Below are positions 1 through 11,779 of a stretch of 64,000 nucleotides of DNA, in pieces. The position numbers were made by a program, and so were the translations under genes. Below the pieces are notes generated by a model. It ran no database searches. It was given only the letters and a program-made list of their open reading frames with translations, and had not been told where the DNA came from. Position 1 is the first letter of the stretch, and every line of letters starts with the position of its first letter. Source of the stretch: Gorsachius magnificus (taxonomy: Eukaryota; Chordata; Aves; Pelecaniformes; Ardeidae); NCBI GenBank assembly GCA_034008185.1, contig CM067083.1:122403337-122467336 (forward strand). Direction: 5' to 3'.

Positions 1-360
1 GACTCCTGCATTCTGCAGTGTCAGCAAAAAGAGGGTCTGCAGAACCTGTGGGAAGGGGAAGACATTAAAATATCAGTTTTTCACTCTAAAATTATGAAGG
101 ATAAATATGCAATAAATCATGTATTGCATTTTTAGGAAGACAGCCATCATGCACACAGAGGTTCTTGCTTCCATCTGCTGCGTAGCACCATCCCAACAGC
201 ACCAGATTTTGCCTGTCAGGTAGTGGTTGTTTTTTTCCTGCTATGCATACACTTCTGCTTACAAACCCTTTCATTCTTTGTAGGATTTACTTTGCTTCTC
301 ACCTGGAGCAGCCTGGAAGAGGAGGACGAGAACGGCGAAGAGCAGGTAGAGGATCCTCAT
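1..360 (-). CDS. AvBD10: Avian beta-defensin 10, 5' part (gene runs off the left edge)
   Basis: The gene encodes a secreted cationic antimicrobial peptide of the avian beta-defensin family. Exon A covers 303-360 on the minus strand and encodes a signal peptide that starts MRILYLLFAV and ends at a QAAPG cleavage region. It stops in phase 1 at a GTGAG donor (302 downwards). A 257-bp intron follows. A CCCTTCCCACAG acceptor leads into exon B at 45-1, whose joined reading is GSADPLFADTAECRS before the window ends. The GSADPLF...DT..C stretch matches the start of mature AvBD10 from memory of the family and sets it apart from AvBD9 and AvBD8. Only the first of six cysteines is inside the window. It lies divergently from AvBD11, which is 37 kb away. 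The exon joins and frame are seen directly; the assignment rests on family knowledge and synteny. Confidence 0.92.
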
Positions 361-452
361 GGCTGTCAGTCGGTTGTGGATCCCTGCAAAGTGCCTGAAA
401 GATCGACAGAGGATGAAGTTTGTTTGAGGAAGAGGCTCGGAAAGGCACGTGG

Positions 453-461
453 TATTTATAG
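453..461 (-). promoter_or_regulatory. TATA box of AvBD10
   Basis: CTATAAATA is read on the minus strand about 95 bp before the AvBD10 ATG. The same CTATAAAT octamer stands at a similar distance before AvBD11 and AvBD13 in this window, which supports it as the core promoter. No intron is needed between it and the ATG, so the 5' leader is probably about 60-70 nt. Confidence 0.75.
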
Positions 462-1364
462 GGCCCGCGGGATTGTGCAAGTTTGACAGCTGAGTGCTTT
501 GTCAATAAGTAACTCCAACCCACCTTCTGGGAAGCAGGCTGGTTATCGCGCTGATCACAGGTTGCAATGAAATGTGCAGCGACCGTGTTGCAATCCCCAA
601 GGGTGAATTTCCACGGACCGTGTCCGTTACATAACGTGGCCATCCGCCAAGCCCCACTGAGCCGCACCACTTCGCGTGGCTTTCGCAGACCCGTTTCCAA
701 CACAGGCGCGGGGATGGGGCGGGCAGAGGACTTGGGAGGCAGCCACTGTTGGAGTCTGGTCCCAGCGTTGACCCTGGATTGGCTGATCACTGACAAGTCA
801 CATAACATTTTGTCTCCGTCTCCCCATCCCTGTCACCAGGCAGATGATGTCAAAGGTGGAGAAAAGCACTGGGAAACACTGCAGTCAACGCAACTTTGCT
901 TTGTCACTTTTTAAAAGGGGTTCAAGACGACCTCAGCCACTGCAGTGGGCTGACAAAAGCTGTCTCCCTCCTTTAATTCTCACTTATAGACCCCCTTGAG
1001 TGCTTTGCATTTTTACCAGCTTCTGACGTCCCCTTTTTGTTTCCCCTCACGTTGCCCCAAAAGGTTGGGAGAATGGGCTGATTCCATAAGAATTTATGAA
1101 GTTGCATTGTGATTATGGGTGTGATGGCTCTCCTTGCAGTGGAGGCAAGGTGATTCCCAGATTCAAAGTGAAATGGTAGCAACTAATTGAACCAGCAACC
1201 GATTCTGAGTTCCTGGAGGACCTTTCAGTGGCTAATTTTAGCCCTGCCAGACTTGAGTTTGCAGTATGTGAGGTGCAGACCTGTGATTGAGCTTTAAAAG
1301 ACTGGGTTCAGCTGAAATGGCTGGGCAGACATAACACCTCAAAGTGCAACGTCTTTTGGGGCTT
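462..1364. other. Non-coding upstream region of AvBD10
   Basis: This is sequence upstream of AvBD10. Reading frames up to 169 codons are open on both strands, but none has a recognisable domain or start context. No repeat was recognised. Confidence 0.5.
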
Positions 1365-1742
1365 TAGAATCACAGAATTGTTTAAGTTAGAAAAGCCCTT
1401 TAAGATCACCAAGCCCAACCTTTACCCTACCCCTGCCAGCCCACCCCCAAACCCTGGCCCTCAGCACCTCATCTGCCTGGCTGCTAAATCCCCCCAGGGC
1501 TGGGGACTCGACCCCTTCCCTGGGCAGCCCCTTCCAGTGCCTCACAGCCCTTTGGGGAAGGAATTGTTCCCAGTGGCCAACCTCACCCTGCCCTGGCACA
1601 ACTTGAGGCCATTTCCCCTCACAGCCCGCCCCCCCCCCCCCCCCCGGAAGTTGGGGAGCGATGAGGGCTCCCCTCAGCCTCCCTGCCCAGGCTGAACACC
1701 CCCAGCTCCCCCAGCCGCTCCCCAGCAGCTTGGGGCTCCAAC
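1365..1742 (-). mobile_element. CR1 LINE 3' end fragment
   Basis: On the plus strand it begins with an AGAATCACAGAATTG tail and the reverse complement of the CR1 3' untranslated region (TTTAAGATCACCAAGCCC), then the end of the reverse-transcriptase frame. It is 5'-truncated. A run of 17 C at 1629-1645 interrupts the reading; such a run is also a likely place for sequencing error. Confidence 0.88.
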
Positions 1743-2594
1743 TTGTGCTTTACTTCAGAGCATGATCCCTGTGGCTATAAATTTTATGAGAAGCATTGGT
1801 TAGGGGATCAAAACACTGAAGGTTCTTCTTGATAAAAATCTTATAAATGCCAAAGGACTGCAACAGCTTTGCACCCCTGGGAATCCTCCCTTTGCCCAAA
1901 CACTGTCACACATAATAAACAGGTTAATCTCTAGCAAAGCCCAGACATTTCTGAAGTTCCTAGCTCTGGCATTCTGGTTCAGCGGTTTGCTTCCTGATTA
2001 CCTCGTTTATTATATTTCACTGGGAGTTAATGGTGGTTTTGTTCTAAGAATTATTAGTAGGAAGAAAACACTACTGATGTTTATGTTTAATCTACATACT
2101 AATGGGCAAGCTTAAGCAGCTGGAAAAGTAGCAACAATGTCAGTTACTTAAGTGTTTAGGCAGAGAATAACAGTGAGATAAACACTGATTTCCCTCTTCC
2201 ACCCATAAAATCTAATAAACCAGGACATGCCAAGCACTCCAGAATGTCCTTTTTTGTACCCTTGCCTTGGAAATATTCTCTTTTTTTGCCAGTGACTCTC
2301 CAGCTTTCCCCATTCCTAGTGGAGAGGAGGCCTGCTTTGTCACTCCTCTCTTTTCTCTTTCAGTGAGTCATCAGTGGGACACCCTGACAGAGAGACAGAG
2401 CCTGCAACCTGAATGTGAAGAAACCTGGAAACCAAACCCTTTCATTTTCATGAAAGCCTATTGAAATGCGAATTTCCCCCATCTGCCTTTCATTTAGATG
2501 GGACAATAGTGTTGTGATGTTTTGCAAATAGAAGTGTGATTTTTGAGCACTCATTGCTCCCTAAAGAAGGTCATGTTAGGGAGGAGTCATGTAG
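1743..2594. other. Non-coding stretch
   Basis: Nothing recognisable was seen here apart from AT-rich sequence. No splice-framed cysteine-rich reading was found. Confidence 0.45.
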
Positions 2595-2797
2595 TAGTGT
2601 AGTCAAGGGTGGTGAAACACTGGCATGGGTTGCCCAGAGAGGTGGTGGAGGCCCCATCCCTGGAAACATTCAAGACCAGGTTGGACAGGGCTGTGAGCAA
2701 CCTGACCTGGTTAAAGGTGTCCCTGCTCCCTGCATGGGGTTGGACTGGATGGGCTCTAGGGGTCCCTTCCAACTCAAACCATTCTATGATTCTATGT
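2595..2797 (+). mobile_element. CR1 LINE 3' end fragment
   Basis: Translated fragments of the CR1 C-terminal tail ([24 protein letters not shown]) are followed by the 3' end ATTCTATGATTCTATG. It is plus-oriented and 5'-truncated to about 200 bp. Confidence 0.9.
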
Positions 2798-3446
2798 TTT
2801 CCCCAAATAAAATCAGAACGTGGCACTGGGGAAGGTGGTGACTACTCTTTGCTATCATGTGCAGTATTTCACCAAGCTCTGCTCGGATCAGGGCTGTGCT
2901 GTTTCCCACCTGTGGAACACTATAAAACCGTGATCAGAGTTAAATTGTTTAAATTTCAGTGATGCAAAAGTGCCATAGCATTCATAGATCTTGCTGAACA
3001 ACCTTATTTCGTGCAGAAGGAAAGCAGTCCTCTAGGAAAGTGAGCAACATTTTAAGCCCTGATAGCACAGGCAGCCTGAAAATGTCATTCACAGCAATAG
3101 GAAAATTCCATGACTTTGGCACCTAGTAAGAACAGACAGGTGCAAGCTGGTTGCTTAAAACCAGGCCAAACTTGTATAACACACCCGAAGAGCAGAGCAA
3201 TTTATGCAGCACAGGAATGACCTGGGACTGGAACACAACCGTGTGTGCATGGAGCTGTGCCCCATGGCAGTCAGGACCAGGAAGGACTCCTGGAGATCTC
3301 TGTTGAACGTTAACTTCTAGATGTGATCTGGGAACTCAAGGACTTGTAGGTACCTCCCCCAGAGAAATCAAGCTCTCTAAGCAAATGGGTGTTAGGGGGA
3401 CTTTACTTGAAACTTTATGCAGGAATACTGCAATGCAAGTAAGACA
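2798..3446. other. Non-coding stretch
   Basis: No gene or repeat was recognised between two CR1 copies. Confidence 0.45.
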
Positions 3447-3497
3447 CAGAATCATAGAATCATAGAATCGTTTGGGTTGGAAAAGACCTTTAAGATC

Positions 3498-3607
3498 ATT
3501 AGGGACATGGTTTAGTGGTGGGATGGCAGTGCTAGTTTAACGGTTGGACTCGATGATCTTAAAGGTCTTTTCCAACCCAAACGATTCTATGATTCTATGA
3601 TTCTATT
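3498..3607 (+). mobile_element. CR1 3' end nested in an older CR1
   Basis: A short plus-oriented CR1 3' end (GGGACATGGTTTAGTGGTGG through ATTCTATGATTCTATTATTCT) lies inside the minus CR1. ATCAT occurs on both sides and may be the target-site duplication. Confidence 0.82.
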
Positions 3608-3707
3608 ATTCTATCATCAAGCCCAACCGTTCCTCTAACCCTGCCATCCCACCACTAAACCCTGTCCCTAAGCACCTCATCTGCCCAGCTTTTAAATCCC
3701 TCCAGTG

Positions 3708-3919
3708 ATTTAAAATCTCTTTACAATGAGGGTGGTGAAACACTGGAATTGTTTTCCCACAGTGGTGGTGGAGGCCCCATCCCTGGAAACATTCAAGGCC
3801 AGGTTGGACGGGGCTCTGAGCAATCTGATCTGGTTAAAGGTGTCCCTGCTCACTGCAGGGGGGTTGGGCTGGGTGACCTCTAGGGGTCCCTTCCAACCCA
3901 AAACATTCTATGATTCTAT
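3708..3919 (+). mobile_element. Second CR1 3' end nested in the same older CR1
   Basis: A plus-oriented CR1 of a different subtype from the neighbour: it has GGTCCCTTCCAACCCAAAACATTCTATG rather than the GGTCTTTTCCAACC type, and translates to [24 protein letters not shown] sequence. It interrupts the minus CR1 between its AAATCCCTCCAG and GGACTCCA parts. Confidence 0.82.
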
Positions 3920-4000
3920 GTGGACTCCATCACTTCCCTGGGCAGCCCATTCCAGTGCTTAACAACCCTTTTGGTGAAAAAATTTTTCCTAATGTGAGCA

Positions 4001-5689
4001 TATTGGTAGCAAATGAAAGAAAGGGAAGACACACATGACAAAAACCATTTCATTTTGCCTTTGAGATCAGGAAGAGATGGCCAGCTTATAATGGCAGAAG
4101 CTCCCTTACCTGTGCTCCAACAGCTATTTCCAAAGAAGAACTTGGTACATCAGCAGCGGTCTCTGGATGATCACAAAGGACACAATATCTCAGAGTGGTG
4201 CTCCCTTTATTTGTCTCTGTTTTGTAGATCTGTAAGGTATGAATAGATATTTATGGTTTGATGCTTGCAATCCAATTCTGCTGAATTTTGCCTTCACAGC
4301 ACAGCTTTCCAAAGGTGATATTGCAAGCAAAATCTGAAATGCTGAGTGGGCCCAGCCCTTGCAAACATCACTTCCTACAGATTGATAAAGGAGCACACAA
4401 TGACTGAGGAGATTTCCCAGTCTTCTGCAGGGCAGGCATTTTTCTTCTCTTCCTCCCTTCTTGGGTGACAAACCATATCCCATAAAAGTTCGTAATGAGC
4501 ATCCTATATGGTGTTGATTGCTTTTGGGGTCAACTTTTTCTCAGAGAAGTTCTCTTAAGCACAACTTAACAGCTAATGGCTAATAAAATGTTGAGATGAG
4601 GGGTTTTTAGAGTCTAAAAACTATTATACTTTTGAGAATGGTAATTTATAATGGGGTACATATATTAGGACACTGGTAATACTTGATTTTTCCATTTTAA
4701 CTCTAAGTGTGCTTTTAAAACCGCATTGGCACGTGGTTATTTATGAAAGCATATGCTTACATCCCACTAAACCCAAGTTCATGTTAACACACACTTCAAT
4801 ATTCTCCTGGCTTCCCTAATTGTGGCACAAATCCTTGCAATACATGCAGAGTGATTTATGTTTGCAGCGTGTCCTGGTTTCAGCCAGGTTAAACCACAAC
4901 ACAGTGTTTCATCTTCCATTAGTCACCGATAAGTTAATTAATTATGATAATAATACGTTCTTTAATTGTGCTCTCTGTCTGATGCCTCCAGGTTTTAGCA
5001 AACAAGATAAAATAACATAGACTGAAGTCTTACATTCATTTTATCACCATCATTGTGTACATACAGGGCAATTTTAACAAACACATTTGGGTTCTCCTAC
5101 TTCTGTAGCTGACTAGCCTGCTTTTTCACTTTTCTATGTGGGAAATCAATGTCAATCAAATTCACAGCTCTTTCCTTTTCAGTGTAAGTAAAGGGGTGGT
5201 TCTCTCCCACAGCTGACTGCAGATAGCTGGTGATAAAGGCATGTGCACTCTTTGCAGCTCTGCCTGGATCGTTACAGTTGAAGCCGGCATCCAGCCTGCT
5301 TCCCCATCGCATCTTACATCTCTTGACACATAGGCATGTCACTCATAATTCAGGGAAGGAGCAGCTCACACCAATCAGTCTGCAAATCCATGTGTAGTCT
5401 CGACTACTGCCATGTCCATTTATTAACTGGCCATCCCATGGGGTATCCTTTGGCATCATCTTGCTAAGGGCACAGTGAGAATGGGAACATGAGGGATGAT
5501 GTTGCTTCATTCAGGTAGCTATATTAGAGGAAATCCTCTGATAGATACTCTTTGCTCTTGGGCAAAATATTCCCACATGTGATTTGTCAGTAGAGTGTTT
5601 TACGCCATTTCACATGCGCTGAATGTGTGCACAAGCCTCAAAGCAAAGACCATCAGGCATGTTTTACCTCTGTTCTTCCATCATCTTGA
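4001..5689. other. Non-coding stretch
   Basis: AT-rich intergenic DNA. No open frame with domain features, RNA gene or clear repeat was seen. Confidence 0.45.
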
Positions 5690-6932
5690 GTGCCATCATG
5701 CAACACATACAGGACAACCAGGTGATTAGGCCTAGACAGCATGGGTTTGCGAAAGGCAGGTCCTGCTTGACCAAACTGATTTCCTCCTATGACAAGGTGA
5801 CCTGCTTAGTGGATGAGGGAAAAGCTGTAGATGTTTTCTACCTGGACTTTAGTACAGCCTTTGACACCATTTCCCACAGCATTCTCCTGGAGAAACTGGC
5901 TGCTCATGGCTTGGATGGGGATACTCTTTGCTGGATAAAAAACTGGTGGGATGGTTGGTCCCGAAGAATTGTGGTGAATGGAGTTAAATCCAATAGGTAG
6001 CCAGTCTCAAGTGGTGTCCCCCAGGGCTCAATACTGGGGTCAGTTCTGTTTAATATCTTTATCAATGATCTGGACAAGGGGATTAAGGGCACCTTCAGCA
6101 AGGTTGCAGATGCCACCAAGTTGGATGGGAGTGTTAATCTGCTTGAGGGAAGGAAGGATCTACAGAGGGACCTGGACAGGATGGATTGATAGGCTGAGGC
6201 CAACTTTATGAGGTTTAACAAGGCCAAGTGCTAGATCCTGCACTGGGGTCACAACAACTCCACGCAACGCTGCCGGCATGGGGAAGAGTGGCTGGAAAGC
6301 TGCCTGGTGGAAAAGGACCTGGGGGTGTTGGTCGACAGGCGGCTGGATAGGAGCCAGCAGTGTGCCCAGGTGGCCAAGAGGGCCAATGGCATCCTGGCTT
6401 GTATCAGGAGTGGTGTGGCCAGCAGGAGCAGGGCAGTGACCATGCCCCTGTGCTGGGCACTGGGGAGGCCGCCCCTCAAATGCTGGGGTCAGGGTTGGGC
6501 CCCTCCCTCCCCGAAGGACCTGGAGGGGCTGGAGCGTGTCCAGAGAAGGGCAGCAGAGCTGGGGAGGGGTCTGGAGCCCCAGGCTGCTGGGGGCTGGGGG
6601 AGCTGGGGGCTCCTCCGAGGAGGGGGAAGCTGGGGGGGTCGGGCTCTGCTCCCAGGGAAGGGGCGATGGGATGAGGGGAAACGGCCTCAAGTTGTGCCAG
6701 GGCAGGGTGAGGTTGGCCCTGGGGAACAATTCCTTCCCCAAAGGGCTGTCAGGGGCTGGAAGGGGCTGCCCAGGGAAGGGGTCGAGTCTCCAGCCCTGGG
6801 GGGATTTAACAGCCGGGGAGCTGAGGTGCTTAGGGCCAGGGTTTAGTGGTGGGATGGCAGGGGTAGGGTAATGGTTGGGCTTGATGATCTTAAAGATATT
6901 TTCCAACCTAAACGATTCTATGGTTCTATGAT
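5690..6932 (+). mobile_element. CR1 LINE, 5'-truncated, decayed reverse transcriptase
   Basis: The frame at 5690-6000 reads like the CR1 reverse transcriptase (QHGFAKGRSCLTKL, AFDTISHSILLEKL), with a stop in place of the expected residue before [11 protein letters not shown]. The catalytic motif is altered (VADATKL instead of FADDTKL) and stops interrupt the tail, so the copy is dead. The 3' half is GC-rich and ends with AACGATTCTATGGTTCTATG. It is about 1.24 kb of an element that is normally 4-5 kb. Confidence 0.92.
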
Positions 6933-9000
6933 CAGTCCTCACTGTGCTTGTGATGGCTATAATGGTCGTCTATTAGAGGAACTCCTTAAACCTTTTCAAG
7001 GAAGAAAAGTACAGCAAAGAACATTTAAAGAATCCTGACGTGCAAGAGACTTGCTAGCATCACTGAAAAGGCACAAATCTGAGGTGGGCAGAAGAGGAGA
7101 CTGCAGAGCCTCTGTGCACATAAGGTTCAGGGATGCTGCAATGCTGAGGTCTGGGAACCCAGTCAATTATTACCCACTCTTGGCTGCTTTGTTCTCAATT
7201 GCATGCGGCCTCCTGTTGCAATCCATACAGTGAGTACACGATGACGCTGAAAATCAGCGTAGAGAATATTATGTCCTCTGCCCCCTAAAGCCTGTGCAAA
7301 AGGAAGATTCCTCTGCAAAGGTGAGGGAGAGAAGGAATAATAATCAGTATTTGAGAGGAAGACAGGGAGGTGGCATATTCTATGTTATGGAGAAAAGACT
7401 AGTACTTCTCTAGTCTTGCATGATGAGTGTCCTGATCTGTTATGCAGTGCTTATGTTGCTGGAGTGATGCTTTTCCTGTAAGGGGCTGAGGCTTCTGTGT
7501 GGTTGGCATCAGATGGAAAAGCAAAGCACAGAAGCTTTGATTTTTAAGAATTACTGTGCAGTCAGCTACAAACTAAAACACCAGAAGTGTCTTCATTAGA
7601 CGGTTAGCAGCACCTACATGCTTCTCTCTGTGCAGCACCGAAATGGCTACTCCTGTGGCGTATTGGGTGGATTTCTGTTGACCCTAGTGCTGTCATCATC
7701 AAAACTAAAATCACTGGAGCTCCTCTGGGTCTTGTTGTGTAGGAAGCTGCTAATGTTGCAGCCACAAGAATTGGAGTCATATATATATATATATATCACA
7801 GGTCATCACGGCATTGACCTTCACCTGCATATGGATGCTTGTTTTCATGTGTAATAGACAAGTCTGTTGTGTCTACTACATCCAAAATCTCATTACAACC
7901 TGTCGAGTTGTAGCTAATACAGTTAGTAGAGTCTGAACAGTGATCCAGCTGACCTCTCCGTGTCAAATCAAACAGATTAAAAAGTGCCAGGACATGATCA
8001 CTGAAATCTGATCATCCATAATATTAAGCAATTAGAACAGCCCTGGCAGTTTTGGCCTCTGCTAGCTCTCTGGCAAAAATTCCTGGACTGTTTCACTGAT
8101 TAGTCCTTGCTAGGAACTATTCCAGCAGGCAGTCTGATGTGGTAACCTTGTTTTGGAGGCCAAGACAGTTGCACAATATGGGTATGGTCACATCATGCCT
8201 AGAGAAAGGCACTGTCACTAGTATAGAAGTGTAACTTCCTAGTCTGAATTTGCAACTAATCATATTACAGGTATTCATATTTGTCTGGTTTGGCACCCAT
8301 TGCAAATTGATTTAACAAGGTGCTTGAGCAACTGCCGCCGTTCCCTCTACCCATAGCTCAGCTGCCTTGAATACCTCTCCGTCTTGCTGCCAGTAAGTGG
8401 CTGTAAGTGATTTGGGATTAAGACAACTATCTTCTACACAGATTGGTGTCCTGATTAAAGTCTGGAGTTGCACAGGGTTTTCTCCCCATGCCTGTCACCA
8501 TGATTAGGTGCTTGTAAGCGACGCCTAAATCCCACGTTGGAAGTCAACCACTGCAGATCTGTGCTTGGGGAGATGACGCACAGTGGGGGATAATGCTAAA
8601 AGCAAATGTGTCACCAATCTAACAAACAAAACATGTCCATGGAGTTATAAAAGGTGCCCTGAAATATAATCCTTTAAAGAACAAAGAAAGCGAGCCATCT
8701 GGAGGACTCCTTTATAATAAATACCTAGTTGCTTCAATTTACCTAATTATTCATTTCTAGCCCTCTGGAAAGCAGCTTACATCTCCTGAGGTCAATATCA
8801 CAAGCAAAACCCAGTTATGTAAACCATGACGTAATCAAGTACATAATCAATTTCCAATGAACTAATCACTGCATTGTGCAATGCACGCAGGGGCTGGGGG
8901 TGTATGCGCTATTTGCTTTCTACCACTTGGTGGGCAGTGCCTGGCTGGGACCAAGAGCTCTTCCCTCATGCCTTCATCACCAGCATGTTTGCTTCCCAAT
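6933..9000. other. Non-coding stretch with an AT microsatellite
   Basis: The only structure seen is an (AT)9 run at 7779-7796. No gene was recognised. Confidence 0.5.
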
Positions 9001-9648
9001 CATAAAATCATAGAATCATTTAGGTTGGAAAAGACCTTTAAGATCATCAAGCCCAACCGTTCCCCTACCCCTGCCATCCACCACTAAACCCTGGCCCTAA
9101 GCACCTCGGCTGCCCGGCTTTTAAATCCCCCCAGGGGTGGGGACTCGACCCCTTCCCTGGGCAGCCCCTTCCAGTGCCTGACAGCCCTTTGGGGAAAGAA
9201 TTGTTCCCCTGGCCAACCTCACCCTGCCCTGGCACAACTTGAGGCCGTTTCCCCTCGTCCCATCACCCCTTCCCTGGGAGCAGAGCCCGACCTTCCCAGC
9301 TTCCCCCTCCTCTCAGGCAGTTGTAGGGAGCGATGAGGGCTCCCCTCAGCCTCCTCTGCTCCAGGATGAACACCCCCAGCTCCCCCAGCCGCTCCCCAGC
9401 AGCCTGGGGCTCCAGACCCCTCCCCAGCTCCGCTGCCCTTCTCTGGACACGCTCCAGCCCCTCCAGGTCCTTCGGGGAGGGAGGGGCCCAACCCTGACCC
9501 CAGCATTCGAGGGGTGGCCTCCCCAGTGCCCAGCACAGGGGCACAGTCCCTGCCCTGCTCCTGCTGGCCACCACTCCTGATACAAGCCAGGATGCCGTTG
9601 GCCCTCTTGGCCACCTGGGCACCCTGCTGGCTCCTATTCAGCTGGCTA
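9001..9648 (-). mobile_element. CR1 LINE 3' end fragment
   Basis: It begins on the plus strand with AAAATCATAGAATCATTTAG and runs through the reverse complement of the CR1 tail. The minus frames give CR1-like peptide ([28 protein letters not shown]). It belongs to the same GC-rich subtype as the copies at 5690 and 35203. Confidence 0.9.
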
Positions 9649-11779
9649 AATTTCTAGTGAATTTTAGTTTAAGACAAGTTTCAGTTAATTTTCTTGCTGG
9701 AACTGTGCCCTTTGTGGGTTGAAAACACCTCAATATATGACTATGCCATTTCTTAAGGGTCAGAGACAGGATCCTAAGCGTCTCCTTGACATCTGCTGTC
9801 TCCCTTAAATATCTCCTTGAGGATAAGGACAGATAAGCATCTATCAAATAAGACTCTGGGAGTAAATCTGTTCTCTGCCTCTCTTCTTATTTCATCTCCC
9901 CATCTGTGGGTGGTGTTTCCTCACTACTCTGGCCCCCATGCTGGGGAATGAGGTATCGTCCAGTCTTTCCTGGGAGCAGGACTCAAACTGTAACACCTGC
10001 ACAGTCCAGCCTGAAAGAGTCCTTCAAATGGAAAGGGAAGCCACCAAGTTGTAATTTTTGAACTCCCTTGTTCACAGACACCTACAGGACATAAGCCAAC
10101 CTGATATTTGGCTGCTGAAGCTGACAAAATCCTCAGGACTGTCCCCCCACTGCAGCTAAGAGGGTCACTTCCAGCCTTCTGCATAAAGGTCTCCACAGAA
10201 CCACCCACGGCTAATAGCTCCCGCTCCCCCGTGCATGACTTTGCTGGGAAACCATGCCTGTAGTGGCAGCTCCTCAACGCCCCTGCTCCTAGGACAGGAT
10301 TCCTCCTGGGTAATGAGCCAGATACTGCCAGGCAAATGACCTTTGGAAAGGCCAAGACTTGCTAGCAGCATTACGGGCTGCGTTTCTCAAGAGTCCTCTG
10401 TACAGTTTTCATGGCCACGTCTTTGCTGGGGGTGTCAAACACAGTTTCACCCACTCTTCGTCTTCACCTCCAGCCCTTCAGAGGGGCACTGTGTATGGTT
10501 TTGTGGGTGTTGGTACAAAGAGCATGCTTAAAGGTTTGGCCTTGGTAAGGATTTAGAAACAAAAAACAAATAACAAAAAGCCTAACTCCTTATCAATGCA
10601 AAAATGCATCACCTCTTCACAGGCAAGACCCACGGATCACTGCTCTTTAGCCAGGATCTGCAAAGCAGAGTCCTCTGGGCTGCCTACAGAGATCGTCTGA
10701 AGCTGATTGTGAATAGGTAAATATTTGGCCTTAAAATCTGGGGGTTTTTTTCTGTCTATCTCCTTCAGTTGGGTTGGAGCAGAACAGGGAAATTTTGGTA
10801 TGCCCAGAGTTATTCTGGTGTACCTTCCTGTGTGCTGATGGAATTTTGTGATGGGTGACAGTGGAGCCAGTCCAACAGTCAGATGGAGGCTGTCAGAGGA
10901 AGGACGGGAAGGAGACTTCTGTCAATGATGCAACTAAACGTGACAGAGACCATTCCTAAGGCACCTAGAATGGCTGGTCACATCCATACTGTTAAACTCT
11001 TCTGCCCTCCAGAAGAACAAAGTGGGTGAATTAGAACTATGCATTGGGAATGGTCCCTGGCCCATGCCAACATCCAGCCTGTGCCCAGGGAGAGCTTGGG
11101 TGGGTGCTAGTTGGGGTCTGGGCCCAAACTGTGCCCAGGTTAGCTGATATCATAGAGCCATGGTCCTGTAGCTCTGCCCCTACACTTGTTTATTGCCAAC
11201 ATGGACATGATGCTGCCCCAGGGAATTTTGCTATGGATGTTCTCACAGGAGAGGATAGAGAGAGCCTTGCCCTGTCCCCTTCCCCTCCACTCACTCCTGC
11301 CCCAAAACACTCATCAGTTATGCTTGCATACTATTTGGACCAAAGCTGTTGCAATCACACCACAAATAAGTGAAATCTTTGGCTTTCCCCCTACTAACTA
11401 ATTGGCCCTTTTGATTACAAATCAAATTGATCACCTTTTGTAGTGATTTAGTTGCAAGAACAGCTTTGAGTACAGGAATATGATTTAAAATCTCAGAAGC
11501 ATAAAGGAAGGAAGGAAGGAATCAAGCAAGCTGTGGGACCAAATCCTATTTGGCAGACAGCTCCTGTTCTTACATAAGTGACAAACTCCCAGGGGAATGT
11601 TCATACAAAGAAAAGAAAATTTGGTTGATTTTCCATGCACAAAAGACTAAGAAGCAGTTGTTCACCTTCCACTGGTGCAAACCTTGTAAAAAGGACATGC
11701 TGAGAGAACAACATGGCCATGAGATCAGGCACCCATGAGAAGGGTACTGATAATAGCAAGGTGAGAAGGTCTGCCAGGT
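9649..11779. other. Non-coding stretch with a GGAA microsatellite
   Basis: A short (GGAA) run lies at 11505-11521. No gene was recognised. Confidence 0.45.

Larger units (their letters stand above)
3447..4000 (-). mobile_element. CR1 LINE fragment, host of two younger CR1 insertions
   Basis: A minus-oriented CR1 tail starts at 3447 (AGAATCATAGAATC, then TTTAAGATCAT). It is interrupted at about 3498, resumes at about 3608 (ATCATCAAGCCCAACC), is interrupted again at about 3708, and resumes at 3920 (GGACTCCATCACTTCCCTGGGCAG). The pieces join in the normal CR1 order, so one old copy took two later insertions of opposite orientation. Confidence 0.82.

Noticed and set aside
6160..6942. 260-codon proline-rich open frame on the minus strand
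   Set aside because: It is the antisense of a GC-rich plus-strand CR1; the same proline-rich antisense reading recurs in other CR1 copies.
8881..9087. Plus-strand frame with a start codon before a CR1
   Set aside because: The second half is the antisense of a CR1 tail and the first half has no feature.
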